58,779 bases of DNA. It comes from Candidatus Desantisbacteria bacterium CG1_02_49_89 (GTDB lineage: Bacteria > Desantisbacteria > UBA1551). The stretch's first letter is position 1. The number at the start of each line of letters is the position of its first letter. Both the position numbers and the translations under genes were made by a program. The notes under the pieces are model-generated. The model had not been told where the DNA came from and ran no database searches. It saw only the letters and a list, made by a program, of their open reading frames with translations. Shown in pieces: positions 1 to 6,728 of the stretch. Location of the stretch: contig MNUP01000123.1 in assembly GCA_001871075.1 (NCBI GenBank), forward strand, positions 1 through 58,779, in the 5' to 3' direction.

Positions 1-2
1 TA

Positions 3-98
3 CTACCCGATGATCCTAATCTACTTAAGTATTTGAAATCACTTTCCAAGTATCCATTTGAACCTAGTGTGGTGTCACATAAATCCCTTGACATTTGA
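3..98 (+). CDS. 3' end of a truncated upstream gene (uncertain)
   Basis: Frame 3 is open from the window edge for 31 codons (reading LPDDPNLLKYLKSLSKYPFE, then on) and stops at TGA 96-98, inside the MITE that begins at 65-67. The first 21 residues look like ordinary coding sequence; the last ten are encoded by the mobile element. If the MITE and one TA copy are removed, the frame rejoins sequence after 233 and stays open to about 360. The element may therefore have cut and re-terminated a gene that began outside the window. The fragment is too short to assign a family, and the downstream continuation is AT-rich and may be chance. Confidence 0.35.
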   Translation, partial: LPDDPNLLKYLKSLSKYPFEPSVVSHKSLDI

Positions 99-232
99 TT
101 CTGCTTTGAGTTGTCATTGCGAGCGACCAAAGGGAGCGTGGCAATCTCGATTTTTAGGTCGAGATTGCTTCGTCGTTAACACTCCTCGCAATGACAGCCC
201 AAATGTAAAGATCTGTTAGAGACACCACACTA
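65..232. mobile_element. MITE copy 1 (164 bp, IS630/Tc1-mariner-like ends)
   Basis: A 164-bp element at 67-230 begins GTGTGGTGTC and ends GACACCACAC (terminal inverted repeats) and is flanked by TA on both sides, each within CTAG. A second copy at 47077-47240 has the same length with one mismatch (C/T at the tenth base). The interior is a nested hairpin: outer GTCATTGCGAG / CTCGCAATGAC and inner GCAATCTCG / CGAGATTGC. No ORF is present, so it must move with a transposase supplied elsewhere. A TA target within CTAG is known for the IS630 family; the family assignment is inferred from that and from the ends. Confidence 0.85.
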
Positions 233-332
233 GCTCTTTTGTCAATTGGTTCGTATTCACTCCGTTTATCTTACGAGATAATTATAGGCATAATTATATC
301 TATGTTTATTCTTGCCGGAATATATTATGTAG

Positions 333-668
333 TAATTACCTGAAAAACGCACATTTTTGACAAATTTTCCGACGAGAGGGTGTTAATCCACAGATTACAC
401 TAACAGTGGTGTTTGTGGATTATGCATAAATATCTAAAAAAAATACAAATTCCCCTCGAAAGAACAGATTTTTTTACTTTAGAGAGTTACTTTTTCTTCA
501 ATAATTTGCAAATCAATAAAGAGAGCTTTCTTTTGTTATACTCGGGAAACAACCTTAGAAATGTTTATTATCCTATAACATTCTAAACAATTTGCAAAGT
601 CTCTTAATGAGAGATCCGACGAGAAGTGATAAAAATATAGGATGTTTTATGCGTTTTTCAGGTAATTA
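333..668. repeat. 336-bp AT-rich segment bounded by a perfect 19-bp inverted repeat
   Basis: TAATTACCTGAAAAACGCA at 333-351 is the exact reverse complement of 650-668. Between the arms the DNA is AT-rich with no ORF. It contains a direct repeat (CCGACGAGA at about 370 and 616) and an AATCCACA / TGTGGATT hairpin around 387-421. It could be a second MITE-like element or a decayed insertion sequence. No target duplication is evident at its edges. Confidence 0.55.
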
Positions 669-682
669 GATGGTATATTCGT

Positions 683-844
683 ATGGATCGATTATTTAAG
701 AAAAGCCTGCAGGAGAAGGAATTACAATTTTTGGGAAAAGCTTATTGTCCACGGTGCAGAAAATATTTTAAAGAAGTAGATTTTTCTATGGAGGTATGTC
801 CATACTGCGGAACCCCGCTATTAAAACAAAAGGATAACGAATAA
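683..844 (+). CDS. Small zinc-ribbon protein, 53 aa
   Basis: ATG at 683 to TAA at 842-844 encodes 53 residues with two CxxC knuckles (YCPRCRKYF near residues 21-29 and VCPYCGTPL near 38-46), the pattern of a minimal rubredoxin/zinc-ribbon fold that binds one Zn. The N-terminus is basic and hydrophilic. It lies just after the right arm of the 19-bp inverted repeat and before a good terminator (895-919), which supports it being a transcribed unit. No strong ribosome binding site is visible, so the start is uncertain. Function is unknown; a regulator or a nucleic-acid-binding accessory protein is possible. Confidence 0.55.
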   Translation: MDRLFKKSLQEKELQFLGKAYCPRCRKYFKEVDFSMEVCPYCGTPLLKQKDNE

Positions 845-894
845 CATAGCACCTCTTTTATAATACACGATCGACAGTTTAGAGTTAAAAAATA

Positions 895-919
895 AACCGG
901 AGATACGATCCGGTTTTTT
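895..919 (+). terminator. Rho-independent terminator
   Basis: AACCGG / CCGGTT stem with a 9-nt loop, followed by a T run to 919, directly downstream of the small zinc-ribbon ORF. A diverged copy of the same hairpin recurs near 2970-2993. Confidence 0.75.
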
Positions 920-940
920 ATTTATATTGTTGACTCGACC

Positions 941-970
941 AAAAAAGGGCCCTCATTTCTGAGAGCCCTT
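941..970 (-). terminator. Terminator for the BrnT/BrnA pair
   Basis: AAGGGC-x-CTCA / TGAG-x-GCCCTT stem at 945-970 with AAAAAA at 941-946, which reads as a T run on the minus strand. It sits just after the minus-strand antitoxin gene. Confidence 0.7.
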
Positions 971-1006
971 CGGTAAATCAATGCCCTAAATCAGGCTAAA
1001 ATAAAT

Positions 1007-1303
1007 TTAGACAGCCGTTTTTTGCTTTAAATGAGCCGCTTCATATTTGAGCCGTTCTATTATCCACACCCTGACCAATGTCCCGTATCCTATACCAACA
1101 CTGGAAGCCAGCTGTTTAAGCGCCTGGATCCTTCCTTCCTCCAGCAATACAGGAACCGCGTGCTTTTTGGGTTTAGGAAAATCAGCCCGTGTTTCTTCCA
1201 ACCCGCCGGCAAAATCAACAAAACTATGTTCATCCCAAAATTTTGCTTCGGACTCTTCTGTTTTGAATTTCGGTATTTTTCTCATTCTTAGATCCCTCCT
1301 CAT
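1007..1303 (-). CDS. brnA: BrnA-type antitoxin (CopG-antitoxin family), 98 aa
   Basis: The N-terminal signature (KFKTEESEAKFWDEHS, about residues 13-28) is typical of the BrnA/CopG_antitoxin family. The C-terminal half (PVLLEEGRIQALKQLASSVG) is a ribbon-helix-helix-like DNA-binding segment. It should bind the BrnT toxin and repress their shared promoter. Its start overlaps the end of the toxin gene by 4 nt, giving toxin-first order as is usual for BrnTA. The far N-terminus (MRRDLRMRK) may be extended; the second Met is an alternative start. Confidence 0.85.
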   Translation of the reverse strand: MRRDLRMRKIPKFKTEESEAKFWDEHSFVDFAGGLEETRADFPKPKKHAVPVLLEEGRIQALKQLASSVGIGYGTLVRVWIIERLKYEAAHLKQKTAV

Positions 1304-1569
1304 TTCTTTTTCCTCTCAAAAAGATTTCTTTCTTTGTAATCCATATCTCTTGCCGTGATAACCCGCACCGCACCTTTCCCTTTAGGTATTAGTACGACAG
1401 ACAAATATCTTCCTGCATCGCTTCTGCCCAGTGCCAAATAACGGCCTTCCCTTGTCTTGAGCAGTACGGGGTTGTTATAACAGGCTTCTTCCACTTCGTT
1501 TGGTATTACCTCATGCCTTAAAATGTGGGAGGTATTTTCTGAATCCCACTCATACGTTTTAAATTTCAC
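1300..1569 (-). CDS. brnT: BrnT-type ribonuclease toxin, 89 aa
   Basis: Matches the BrnT pattern along its length: an N-terminal YEWDSENTSHILRHEVIPNE segment, a central LGRSDAGRYLSVVL, and a C-terminal RVITARDMDYKERNLFE. BrnT is a RelE-fold endoribonuclease that inhibits translation when freed from BrnA. The start is a GTG (1567-1569) with a GGTAGGG-like ribosome site just upstream on the minus strand. It is the first gene of the minus-strand operon, whose promoter carries palindromes. Confidence 0.88.
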   Translation of the reverse strand: MKFKTYEWDSENTSHILRHEVIPNEVEEACYNNPVLLKTREGRYLALGRSDAGRYLSVVLIPKGKGAVRVITARDMDYKERNLFERKKK

Positions 1570-1581
1570 TATACCCTACCT

Positions 1582-1622
1582 TTCTATATATAATATTATA
1601 TAGAAAATCTATATAATGTCAA
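1582..1622 (-). promoter_or_regulatory. brnT/brnA promoter with palindromic operator candidates
   Basis: Minus strand: TTGACA (1617-1622), a 16-nt spacer and TATAAT (1595-1600). Two perfect inverted repeats overlap it: TTCTATATA / TATATAGAA (1582-1605) across the -10, and ATATAGA / TCTATAT (1598-1614) in the spacer. Antitoxin binding here would give the usual autorepression; that is inference. Confidence 0.75.
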
Positions 1623-1624
1623 GG

Positions 1625-2110
1625 AAAAAATGATTTTAAACTTAGTGGCGGCCGAACCCCTTCAAAACCGCAAAAGCACGCTGAGAGGGGTGCGGCAATC
1701 TAGATGCGAGATTGCTTTGTCGCTCCAAAATGCTTCCCTCCGCAGTTCCGATCCCTGCCCCGCCACAAATATTGGCGGGTAACGCAGGGACTTTCGGGTC
1801 AGAGCTAAACCTATGACCCTACAGTCGGAACTATAAGTGAGGTAACCCCCGCAGTTCGTTATTTAGTATCCCCCCAAGCCCCTTCGGGGCTAAAAAAGAG
1901 GACCTTCGCCCGCCAATAATCGTGGCGGGCTACGGCGCGGGGGTTTCGCTCCCAGCGAAAGGGCCTGCGAGCCAGAGCCCCGCCAGCTCCTAAGGAGCTT
2001 AACGGCGGGATCTACGGGTCAGGACTGAGCCAATGACCCTACGGCTGGGTTGATGGCTCTACTGCCGCAATGACAAATGAGTGCTGAAAATTTCAAAAAA
2101 ACCGGCGTTT
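1625..2110. repeat. Gene-free mosaic of hairpin repeats
   Basis: No supportable gene. It holds stacked palindromes: CGGCAATCTAGATGCGAGATTGC (partly paired) near 1692, a CAGTTCCGATCCCTG ... CAGGGAC block at about 1755-1795 around a CCCGCCA / TTGGCGGG hairpin, GCCCCTTCGGGGC near 1878, and CCCGCCA ... TGGCGGG near 1909-1931. The CAGTTCCGATCCCTG block recurs at about 3048-3095. Confidence 0.6.
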
Positions 2111-2113
2111 TAC

Positions 2114-2153
2114 TTGACAAAACGATACATTTATGATACACTATTGTTGGAGG
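2114..2153 (+). promoter_or_regulatory. Promoter and ribosome site of the RHH/RelE module
   Basis: TTGACA at 2114-2119, 17-nt spacer, TACACT at 2137-2142, then GGAGG at 2149-2153. The GGAGG is 8 nt from ATG 2162, which fixes that start over the earlier in-frame ATGs at 2081 and 2156. Confidence 0.75.
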
Positions 2154-2161
2154 TGATGATA

Positions 2162-2386
2162 ATGGCAGTTGAAAGATTGCTCGTGGTCTTGGACCCACCA
2201 ACAAAAAACCGTTTAAAAGAAATGTCCCGCAGGAATAAAGTTTCTGTATCTTCTATCGGGAGAGATCTTATTAAAGAAGCATTGGAACTTCATGAAGGTA
2301 TATACTGGGACGGGGTTGCATCTGAGAGAGAGAAAAGTTTTTCTAAACAAACTGCTTTAACACATAAAAAAGTCTGGAGGAAATAA
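2162..2386 (+). CDS. Ribbon-helix-helix antitoxin, 74 aa
   Basis: A short protein beginning MAVERLLVVLDPPTKNRLKE. The N-terminal beta strand and two helices fit a CopG/RHH DNA-binding domain, and the C-terminal tail is charged, as expected for a toxin-binding segment. The start is ATG 2162 because of the GGAGG 8 nt upstream and the promoter at 2114-2142; a longer reading would begin before the promoter. Its TAA is followed at once by the toxin ATG, so the two are translationally coupled. Probable role: neutralise the RelE-like toxin and repress the operon. Confidence 0.8.
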   Translation: MAVERLLVVLDPPTKNRLKEMSRRNKVSVSSIGRDLIKEALELHEGIYWDGVASEREKSFSKQTALTHKKVWRK

Positions 2387-2707
2387 ATGCAGGCAGTTTA
2401 TCACCCCAAAGTCCTTTCTGAAGATATCCCCAGACTTAATAAAAACATTGCTGAAAGAATAAAAAAAGCGATAGAACAAAGATTAATGGCGGCTCCTGAG
2501 AAATATGGGGCAAGATTAAGAAAAGGATTGGGGGGTTATTGGAAATTGAGAGCCGGTGATTATAGAGTTATTTACAAAATCGCCGAAAGCAGGCACTCTG
2601 CCGAAATTAGGCCCTTTGGAAGGGGAAGTGTAGAACAGGAAGTTAGAATTATGGTCATCGGTCATAGAAAAGATGTTTATTCTGAAGCAGGCAGCCGTAT
2701 CTACTGA
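2387..2707 (+). CDS. RelE/YafQ-like mRNA interferase toxin, 106 aa
   Basis: Shows the RelE-superfamily layout: an N-terminal YHPKVLSEDIPRLNKNIAER helix pair, the core GYWKLRAGDYRVIYKI (about residues 44-59) and the C-terminal IMVIGHRKDVY. The family cleaves mRNA at the ribosome. An insertion between the strands (ESRHSAEIRPFGRGSVEQE) is a little longer than usual. It is the second gene of the module; the order antitoxin then toxin is the classic one. A ParE-like gyrase poison is the alternative, but the LRAGDYRVIY core fits RelE better. Confidence 0.85.
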   Translation: MQAVYHPKVLSEDIPRLNKNIAERIKKAIEQRLMAAPEKYGARLRKGLGGYWKLRAGDYRVIYKIAESRHSAEIRPFGRGSVEQEVRIMVIGHRKDVYSEAGSRIY

Positions 2708-2730
2708 GAATCGTATAATACCTTGACAGT

Positions 2731-2910
2731 TGTCTTTGCGAGCCGAAGCCGCGAGCTGAAACCACGAGCAAAGCGTGGTGGGCAGCGTGGCGGGCAAGCG
2801 AAGTCCCAAAGGTCCCAAGGGGATCCCTTTGGGAGATCCCCTTGGGACAATCCCGTTTTTAACAACGGGATTGCCACGGGCTTTGCCTGCAGCTATGCCT
2901 GCACAATGAC
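2731..2910. repeat. Compound REP-like palindrome
   Basis: Outer ends resemble GTCATTGCG ... CAATGAC. Inside are a block shared with 17126-17240 (GCCGAAGCCGCGAGCTGAAA and onward to about 2798), then nested hairpins (CCCAAGGGGATCC / GGATCTCCCTTTGGG-type at 2813-2850, and AATCCCGTT / AACGGGATT). No gene. Confidence 0.65.
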
Positions 2911-3190
2911 ATCAAAAAGCGTCAACTAATTAAGCGAACATCTGTAGATAATCGGTTAATAAAAAAAGAGCCGGAGATACGATCCAGTTTTTTTATTCAA
3001 TCACGGGAAACAGGGCAGAAGAGCCGGCCAGAAGTATAAGGGAGAACAGTTCCGATCCCTGTAGCCCAGATAAATCGGGGCTTAACACAGGGACCTGCGA
3101 GCCAGAACGAGGCTGATGGCTCTTCGGCCCGGACAGAAAAAAACCTCAAAAAGCCGCAAATCTCAGAAAAAAAGAAAAAATTACGTTTTT
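2911..3190. other. Gene-free gap with hairpin repeats upstream of rex
   Basis: Contains a diverged copy of the 895-919 terminator (about 2970-2993, CCGG-AGATACGAT-CCAG, then T's) and a CAGTTCCGATCCCTG ... CAGGGACCTGCG block (about 3048-3100) shared with 1755-1795. Otherwise A-rich up to the rex promoter. Confidence 0.5.
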
Positions 3191-3192
3191 AC

Positions 3193-3220
3193 TTGACAAA
3201 AAAATAAAATGTGATATAAT
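3193..3220 (+). promoter_or_regulatory. Promoter of the rex-hydrogenase operon
   Basis: TTGACA at 3193-3198, 16-nt spacer, TATAAT at 3215-3220. It is the only strong promoter seen before the hydrogenase genes, so it probably drives all or much of the operon to 18.5 kb. Confidence 0.8.
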
Positions 3221-3234
3221 TTATCTTAATTAAC

Positions 3235-3252
3235 TTGTGAATAATTTCACAA
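3235..3252 (+). promoter_or_regulatory. Perfect Rex operator
   Basis: TTGTGAATAATTTCACAA matches the known Rex-box consensus TTGTGAA-N4-TTCACAA at every fixed position. It lies just downstream of the -10, where bound Rex would block initiation or clearance. Rex releases DNA when NADH is high, so this predicts induction under reducing conditions and Rex autoregulation. Confidence 0.9.
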
Positions 3253-3277
3253 AGTCCGCAGCAGACCCGCCGGAATC

Positions 3278-3907
3278 ATGAATTTTAAAAAAGTTCCTCT
3301 TACCGCGATCAGGCGGCTTTCCATTTACGCGAGGATGCTCGCGGGACTTGAAGCGGATGGAAAGCAGCAGGTTTCTTCAAGGGATCTGGGAGAAACAGCA
3401 AGCATACCTTCCACGCAGGTCCGCAAAGACCTCGCGTATTTCGGGCAGTTCGGCAAAAGAGGAAGCGGCTATTCGGTAAAGGAACTGGGCTTCAGGCTGA
3501 GGAAGATCCTGGGCATTGACCGCGCCTGGAATGTCGCGCTTGTGGGCGCGGGGAACCTCGGAAGGGCGCTCTTTTCTTACCCGGGGTTTAGCAAGCAGGG
3601 TTTCCGCATAGTCGCGGTTTTTGACAACAGCCCCGGCAAGGTCAACAAGTCCTGGAAAGGCACCAGGATACAGAGCATAAAAGAGTTAAGTAAGACGGTA
3701 AGGGAAAAGAATATATCCATCGGAATAGTAGCTGTGCCTGCGTCAGGCGCCCAGGAAGTCGCGGACGAAATGTGCAAAGCAGGAATAAAAGCAGTGCTCA
3801 ATTTCGCGCCTAAAAGGCTGAAAGTACCGACGGGCTGCATGCAGGCGAACGTTGATTTAGCGATTGAACTCGAAAATTTTTCCTATTACCTTTCAAAACT
3901 CAGATGA
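3278..3907 (+). CDS. rex: Redox-sensing transcriptional repressor Rex, 209 aa
   Basis: Full-length Rex: an N-terminal winged helix (residues about 1-75, including QVSSRDLGETASIPSTQVRK and LAYFGQFGKRGSGY) followed by a Rossmann fold with the NADH-binding loop VGAGNLGRAL (89-98). The C-terminal domain-swap helix ends IELENFSYYLSKLR. It senses NADH/NAD+ and represses fermentative and hydrogenase genes in other bacteria. A perfect Rex box sits between its promoter and its start. Its stop overlaps the ATG of the next gene (ATGA), tying it to the hydrogenase operon. The ribosome site is weak. Confidence 0.95.
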   Translation: MNFKKVPLTAIRRLSIYARMLAGLEADGKQQVSSRDLGETASIPSTQVRKDLAYFGQFGKRGSGYSVKELGFRLRKILGIDRAWNVALVGAGNLGRALFSYPGFSKQGFRIVAVFDNSPGKVNKSWKGTRIQSIKELSKTVREKNISIGIVAVPASGAQEVADEMCKAGIKAVLNFAPKRLKVPTGCMQANVDLAIELENFSYYLSKLR

Positions 3908-4965
3908 AAACCTTCTTTTTAACCCAACCGGACCTAAATAAATTCCTGGCTTCCATGCTTGGCAAGGGCTGTGAACTGTTCGCTCCGTTCAGGGTGATGG
4001 ACAGCATACGCCTTGAAAAGATCAATGACGCTTCAAAGCTGGGCGAGATCGTTCTTGACGGGGTCAGGGCTGACCAGCCGATGAAGTCCTTTTTCTTCTA
4101 CACCAAAGAAACAGTCGCAATCCTGCCGAAATCAGCGGCAAATCCCAATAAACCAGTAAAAAGACTTATAGTCGGCGCGAAGGGATGCGATCTGCATGCC
4201 CTTAAAGCGTTTGACAAGGCATACCTTGAAGAGGGTATAGTGCCTGAGCCTTTCTACCAGGAAAGAAGGCAGTCCACGTACATAATCGGCAGCGACTGCG
4301 GCTATTGCTTAGATTCGTGCTTCTGCACTTTGCTGGGTTCAAAACCGTTCCCGGTCGAAGGTTTTGACCTCAACCTTTCAAGCGCGGATGGCGGGTTCGT
4401 GATGGACGTGGGTTCGGACAAAGGCGAGGAGCTTATTGACGAGATGGGCAGGAGCGGGATCTCCGTCTCCGAAGTGCTTTCGCAGCAGATAGACGCGAGG
4501 AACAGGAAAAGGGATGAACTTACAAAACGCCTGGCAGAGGCAAATAAAGAGTTCGAGGTGCCTAAAAAATTCGATGACCTGTGCAGGCTTGCTTTCAATT
4601 CAGAGGTATGGAAAGGCCTTGCGGACGAGAAATGCGTCCAGTGCAACGGATGCCTGCATACCTGCCCCACCTGTTACTGTTTCCTTCTTTACGACACGAA
4701 GAAACAGGATATTTCTGAAAGGGTGAGGATATGGGACGCGTGCATAAACTCGGGTTACGGAAGGGTGGCAGGGGGAGCGAACCCGCGCCCGACTTTACAA
4801 GCCAGGCTGCGCCACAGGTTCTTCCACAAGTTCCTGTATTTCTTTGACAATTTCAATATGTTCGCGTGCAGCGGGTGCGGCAGGTGCTTCAATGTGTGCC
4901 CTGGCAAGATCGAAATACGCGACACCTTTAGACAGATTAGCTCAAAGGTCAAAGCTCAAAGCTGA
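3904..4965 (+). CDS. HydB/HyhB-like iron-sulfur subunit, 353 aa
   Basis: Resembles the beta subunit of sulfhydrogenase-type (group 3b) hydrogenases and related electron-transfer proteins. Visible parts: an N-terminal domain with a GCDLHAL segment (95-100), a cysteine group DCGYCLDSCFC (132-141), then two ferredoxin motifs near the C-terminus (C244, C247, C250, C254; and C322, C325, C328, C332). It probably passes electrons between the FAD subunit encoded next and the hydrogenase core. It overlaps rex by 4 nt. The last residues (SSKVKAQS) are encoded by the start of a word array that continues into the gap, so the C-terminus has been replaced or extended by repeat DNA. Confidence 0.82.
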   Translation: MKTFFLTQPDLNKFLASMLGKGCELFAPFRVMDSIRLEKINDASKLGEIVLDGVRADQPMKSFFFYTKETVAILPKSAANPNKPVKRLIVGAKGCDLHALKAFDKAYLEEGIVPEPFYQERRQSTYIIGSDCGYCLDSCFCTLLGSKPFPVEGFDLNLSSADGGFVMDVGSDKGEELIDEMGRSGISVSEVLSQQIDARNRKRDELTKRLAEANKEFEVPKKFDDLCRLAFNSEVWKGLADEKCVQCNGCLHTCPTCYCFLLYDTKKQDISERVRIWDACINSGYGRVAGGANPRPTLQARLRHRFFHKFLYFFDNFNMFACSGCGRCFNVCPGKIEIRDTFRQISSKVKAQS

Positions 4966-5223
4966 AAGCTGAAAGTTAAAAGCTATAAGATTTCCACGAA
5001 AACACTCCGCCCGTCTTTCAGCGGGCGAGACTTCACCCACCTAAAAGGATGGGCGAGGAAATCACGAAACAAACTTAACCACACGATTTCACACGATTTC
5101 CACAAGATTAATCTTCTACTTGACTCTTGACACTTAGCTTGCCCGCCAATCTTGCTGGGCGGGACTCTTGATACTAAAGATAATCACTGTAATCTCTTTT
5201 AAAATCATCGTAATCAGGATCTA
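4966..5223. repeat. Word arrays and a GC hairpin
   Basis: No gene. In order: AAAGCTG-type repeats (about 4950-4990), a CGCCCGT / GCGGGCG hairpin (about 5008-5028), CACACGATTT words (about 5080-5105), CTTGACTCTTGACACTT words, a 30-bp palindrome at 5136-5165 identical to 26736-26765 inside valS, CTTGATAC, then AATCACTGTAATC / ATCGTAATC words up to the next ATG. Confidence 0.75.
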
Positions 5224-6054
5224 ATGGAAAAGAACCCGTACCAGCCCATAGAGGCAAAATTATTGGACGTAATAACAGAAACCTCCAACATCAAGACTTT
5301 CGTGCTGCAGCCGCTTGAGGACATAGGGTTCAAAACCGGCCAGTTCATGGAGGTCACCTGCCCGGGCGTGGGAGAAGCTCCGTTCACGCCTTCGTCATCA
5401 CCCTTTATAAAGGAAAAGCTTGAGTTCACGATTATGAAAGCAGGCAGCGTAACAGCCGCCCTGCATGACATGAAGCCCGGGACAATCTTGGGTTTGCGCG
5501 GCCCGTTCGGTAAAGGCTACCCTCTTGAGGATTTTGAGGGAAAAGACGTGCTCATCGTGGGCGGGGGCGTGGGCCTTGCTCCCTTAAGGTCTTTGCTTCT
5601 TACTCTGTTAGAGGAAAGGAAAAAATACAAGAAAATACTGCTGAACTACGGCGCAAAGACACCGAACGACATCGTTTACAAGGGCTGCGTGTGCGGTTGG
5701 TGCGAGATAAAGCCAACGCTTGACGTGAGGCTCACGGTTGACAGTGATGACAACAACGAGCGGCCGAAAGGATGCGGGGTTGGGCTTGTGACAACCACGT
5801 GCGACGACCTTCCGTTAGACCCGAAAAAAAGCATAGCGATCGTGTGCGGCCCGCCTATCATGATGAAATTCACGACACTGAAGCTGCTGGACTGCGGCTA
5901 TGTACCAAAACATATATATCTTTCAATGGAAAAGAACATGTCATGCGGCCTGGGAATATGCGGTCACTGCATGCTGGACAAATACTTCTGCTGTAAGGAC
6001 GGGCCGGTTTTTACATACGAGCAGCTGAAGGACATTCCGGACATCTGGGCGTAG
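5224..6054 (+). CDS. HydG/HyhG-like FAD/NAD(P) oxidoreductase, 276 aa
   Basis: Gamma-subunit-like flavoprotein of the ferredoxin-NADP reductase family. An N-terminal FAD-binding beta barrel holds a PFTPSSSP motif (53-60). The NAD(P)-binding domain holds GGGVGLAPLR (113-122) and a CGPPIMM stretch (208-214). A C-terminal [2Fe-2S] segment has C241, C246, C249 and C256/C257. It should exchange electrons with NADH or NADPH at the cytoplasmic face. Unusual: a CVCGWC motif at 155-160 with C184 and C193 nearby, where most relatives I know have no cysteine cluster. With the HydB-like gene it forms a diaphorase-type pair, here upstream of a membrane hydrogenase instead of a group 3b enzyme. Confidence 0.85.
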   Translation: MEKNPYQPIEAKLLDVITETSNIKTFVLQPLEDIGFKTGQFMEVTCPGVGEAPFTPSSSPFIKEKLEFTIMKAGSVTAALHDMKPGTILGLRGPFGKGYPLEDFEGKDVLIVGGGVGLAPLRSLLLTLLEERKKYKKILLNYGAKTPNDIVYKGCVCGWCEIKPTLDVRLTVDSDDNNERPKGCGVGLVTTTCDDLPLDPKKSIAIVCGPPIMMKFTTLKLLDCGYVPKHIYLSMEKNMSCGLGICGHCMLDKYFCCKDGPVFTYEQLKDIPDIWA

Positions 6055-6228
6055 TTAATTGCAGGGTCAATCCCTGCAATTAACTACCAGTTAAAGGTTA
6101 AAAGTTAAAGGTTAAAAGTTTACCACATAAACTATATAAACTGCATCCGCAACCACGGATTAACTCGGATTAGCACGGATTGTAACTCTGTAAAGTTTAT
6201 AAACTATATAAACTATGGAAACTAAAAA
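6055..6228. repeat. Word arrays between hydrogenase genes
   Basis: AAAGGTTAAAAGTT repeats (about 6094-6120), AACTATATAAACT words on both sides (6129-6142 and about 6199-6215), and CACGGATTAACTCGGATTAG words (about 6154-6181). A GCAGGG-type inverted pair brackets 6060-6085. No gene. Confidence 0.65.
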
Positions 6229-6726
6229 ATGAGCAAAAGACTGTACATAGACCTGGAAATATGCAACAAGTGCCCGGAATGCGTGGTAAAGTGCTCCTAT
6301 CTTTACCATCCCGGCAATAACGGCATAACGCGGCTGCGTGAAGAAGGGGCGTTCAACGCGATATGCAGACTTTGCGACAACGCGCCCTGCGTAACTTCCT
6401 GCCCCAACGACGCGCTCAAGAGGGACGAGAAGCGCTTTATAACAAGGAGCGGGTTCAAGTGCACGGGCTGCCATTCCTGCGTAGCAGCCTGCCCGTTCGG
6501 CACCATATTCACGGAAACGATCCCGTTTACGAATTCGCAGTGCGACCTTTGCATAAAGATCCTGAAGGAAGGCGGGGAGCCGGCCTGCGTTCCGACATGC
6601 CCGTACGGGGCTCTGAAATTCGGCGAGTTCGCGGAATCTGCCGAGGAATTCAAGGTGTTCGTGGGAGAGAGGATGCTGGTGCGGGCGCTCCCGTGGAAAA
6701 AACCGCTGCCGGTCAAGAAAAAATAA
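6229..6726 (+). CDS. Polyferredoxin subunit (HycB/CooF/DmsB-like), 165 aa
   Basis: Sixteen cysteines in four groups match the four-cluster fold of HycB/HydN/DmsB proteins: C12-C15-C18-C22, C46-C49-C54-C58, C78-C81-C84-C88, and C105-C108 with C120-C124. These proteins are soluble electron carriers between a redox enzyme and a membrane hydrogenase. It lies between the predicted FAD/NAD(P) arm and the membrane core, where such a link is needed. The C-terminus is basic (KKPLPVKKK). The next gene starts 2 nt after its stop. Confidence 0.9.
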   Translation: MSKRLYIDLEICNKCPECVVKCSYLYHPGNNGITRLREEGAFNAICRLCDNAPCVTSCPNDALKRDEKRFITRSGFKCTGCHSCVAACPFGTIFTETIPFTNSQCDLCIKILKEGGEPACVPTCPYGALKFGEFAESAEEFKVFVGERMLVRALPWKKPLPVKKK

Positions 6727-6728
6727 CC

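Noticed and set aside
387..430. AATCCACA / TGTGGATT hairpin as DnaA boxes or a replication origin
   Set aside because: Each site has one mismatch to TTATCCACA, there are only two, and no dnaA, dnaN or unwinding region is nearby.
6363..6728. Long N-terminal extension of the NuoH-like gene
   Set aside because: It is the out-of-frame reading of the ferredoxin gene; ATG 6729 right after that stop gives the normal family start.
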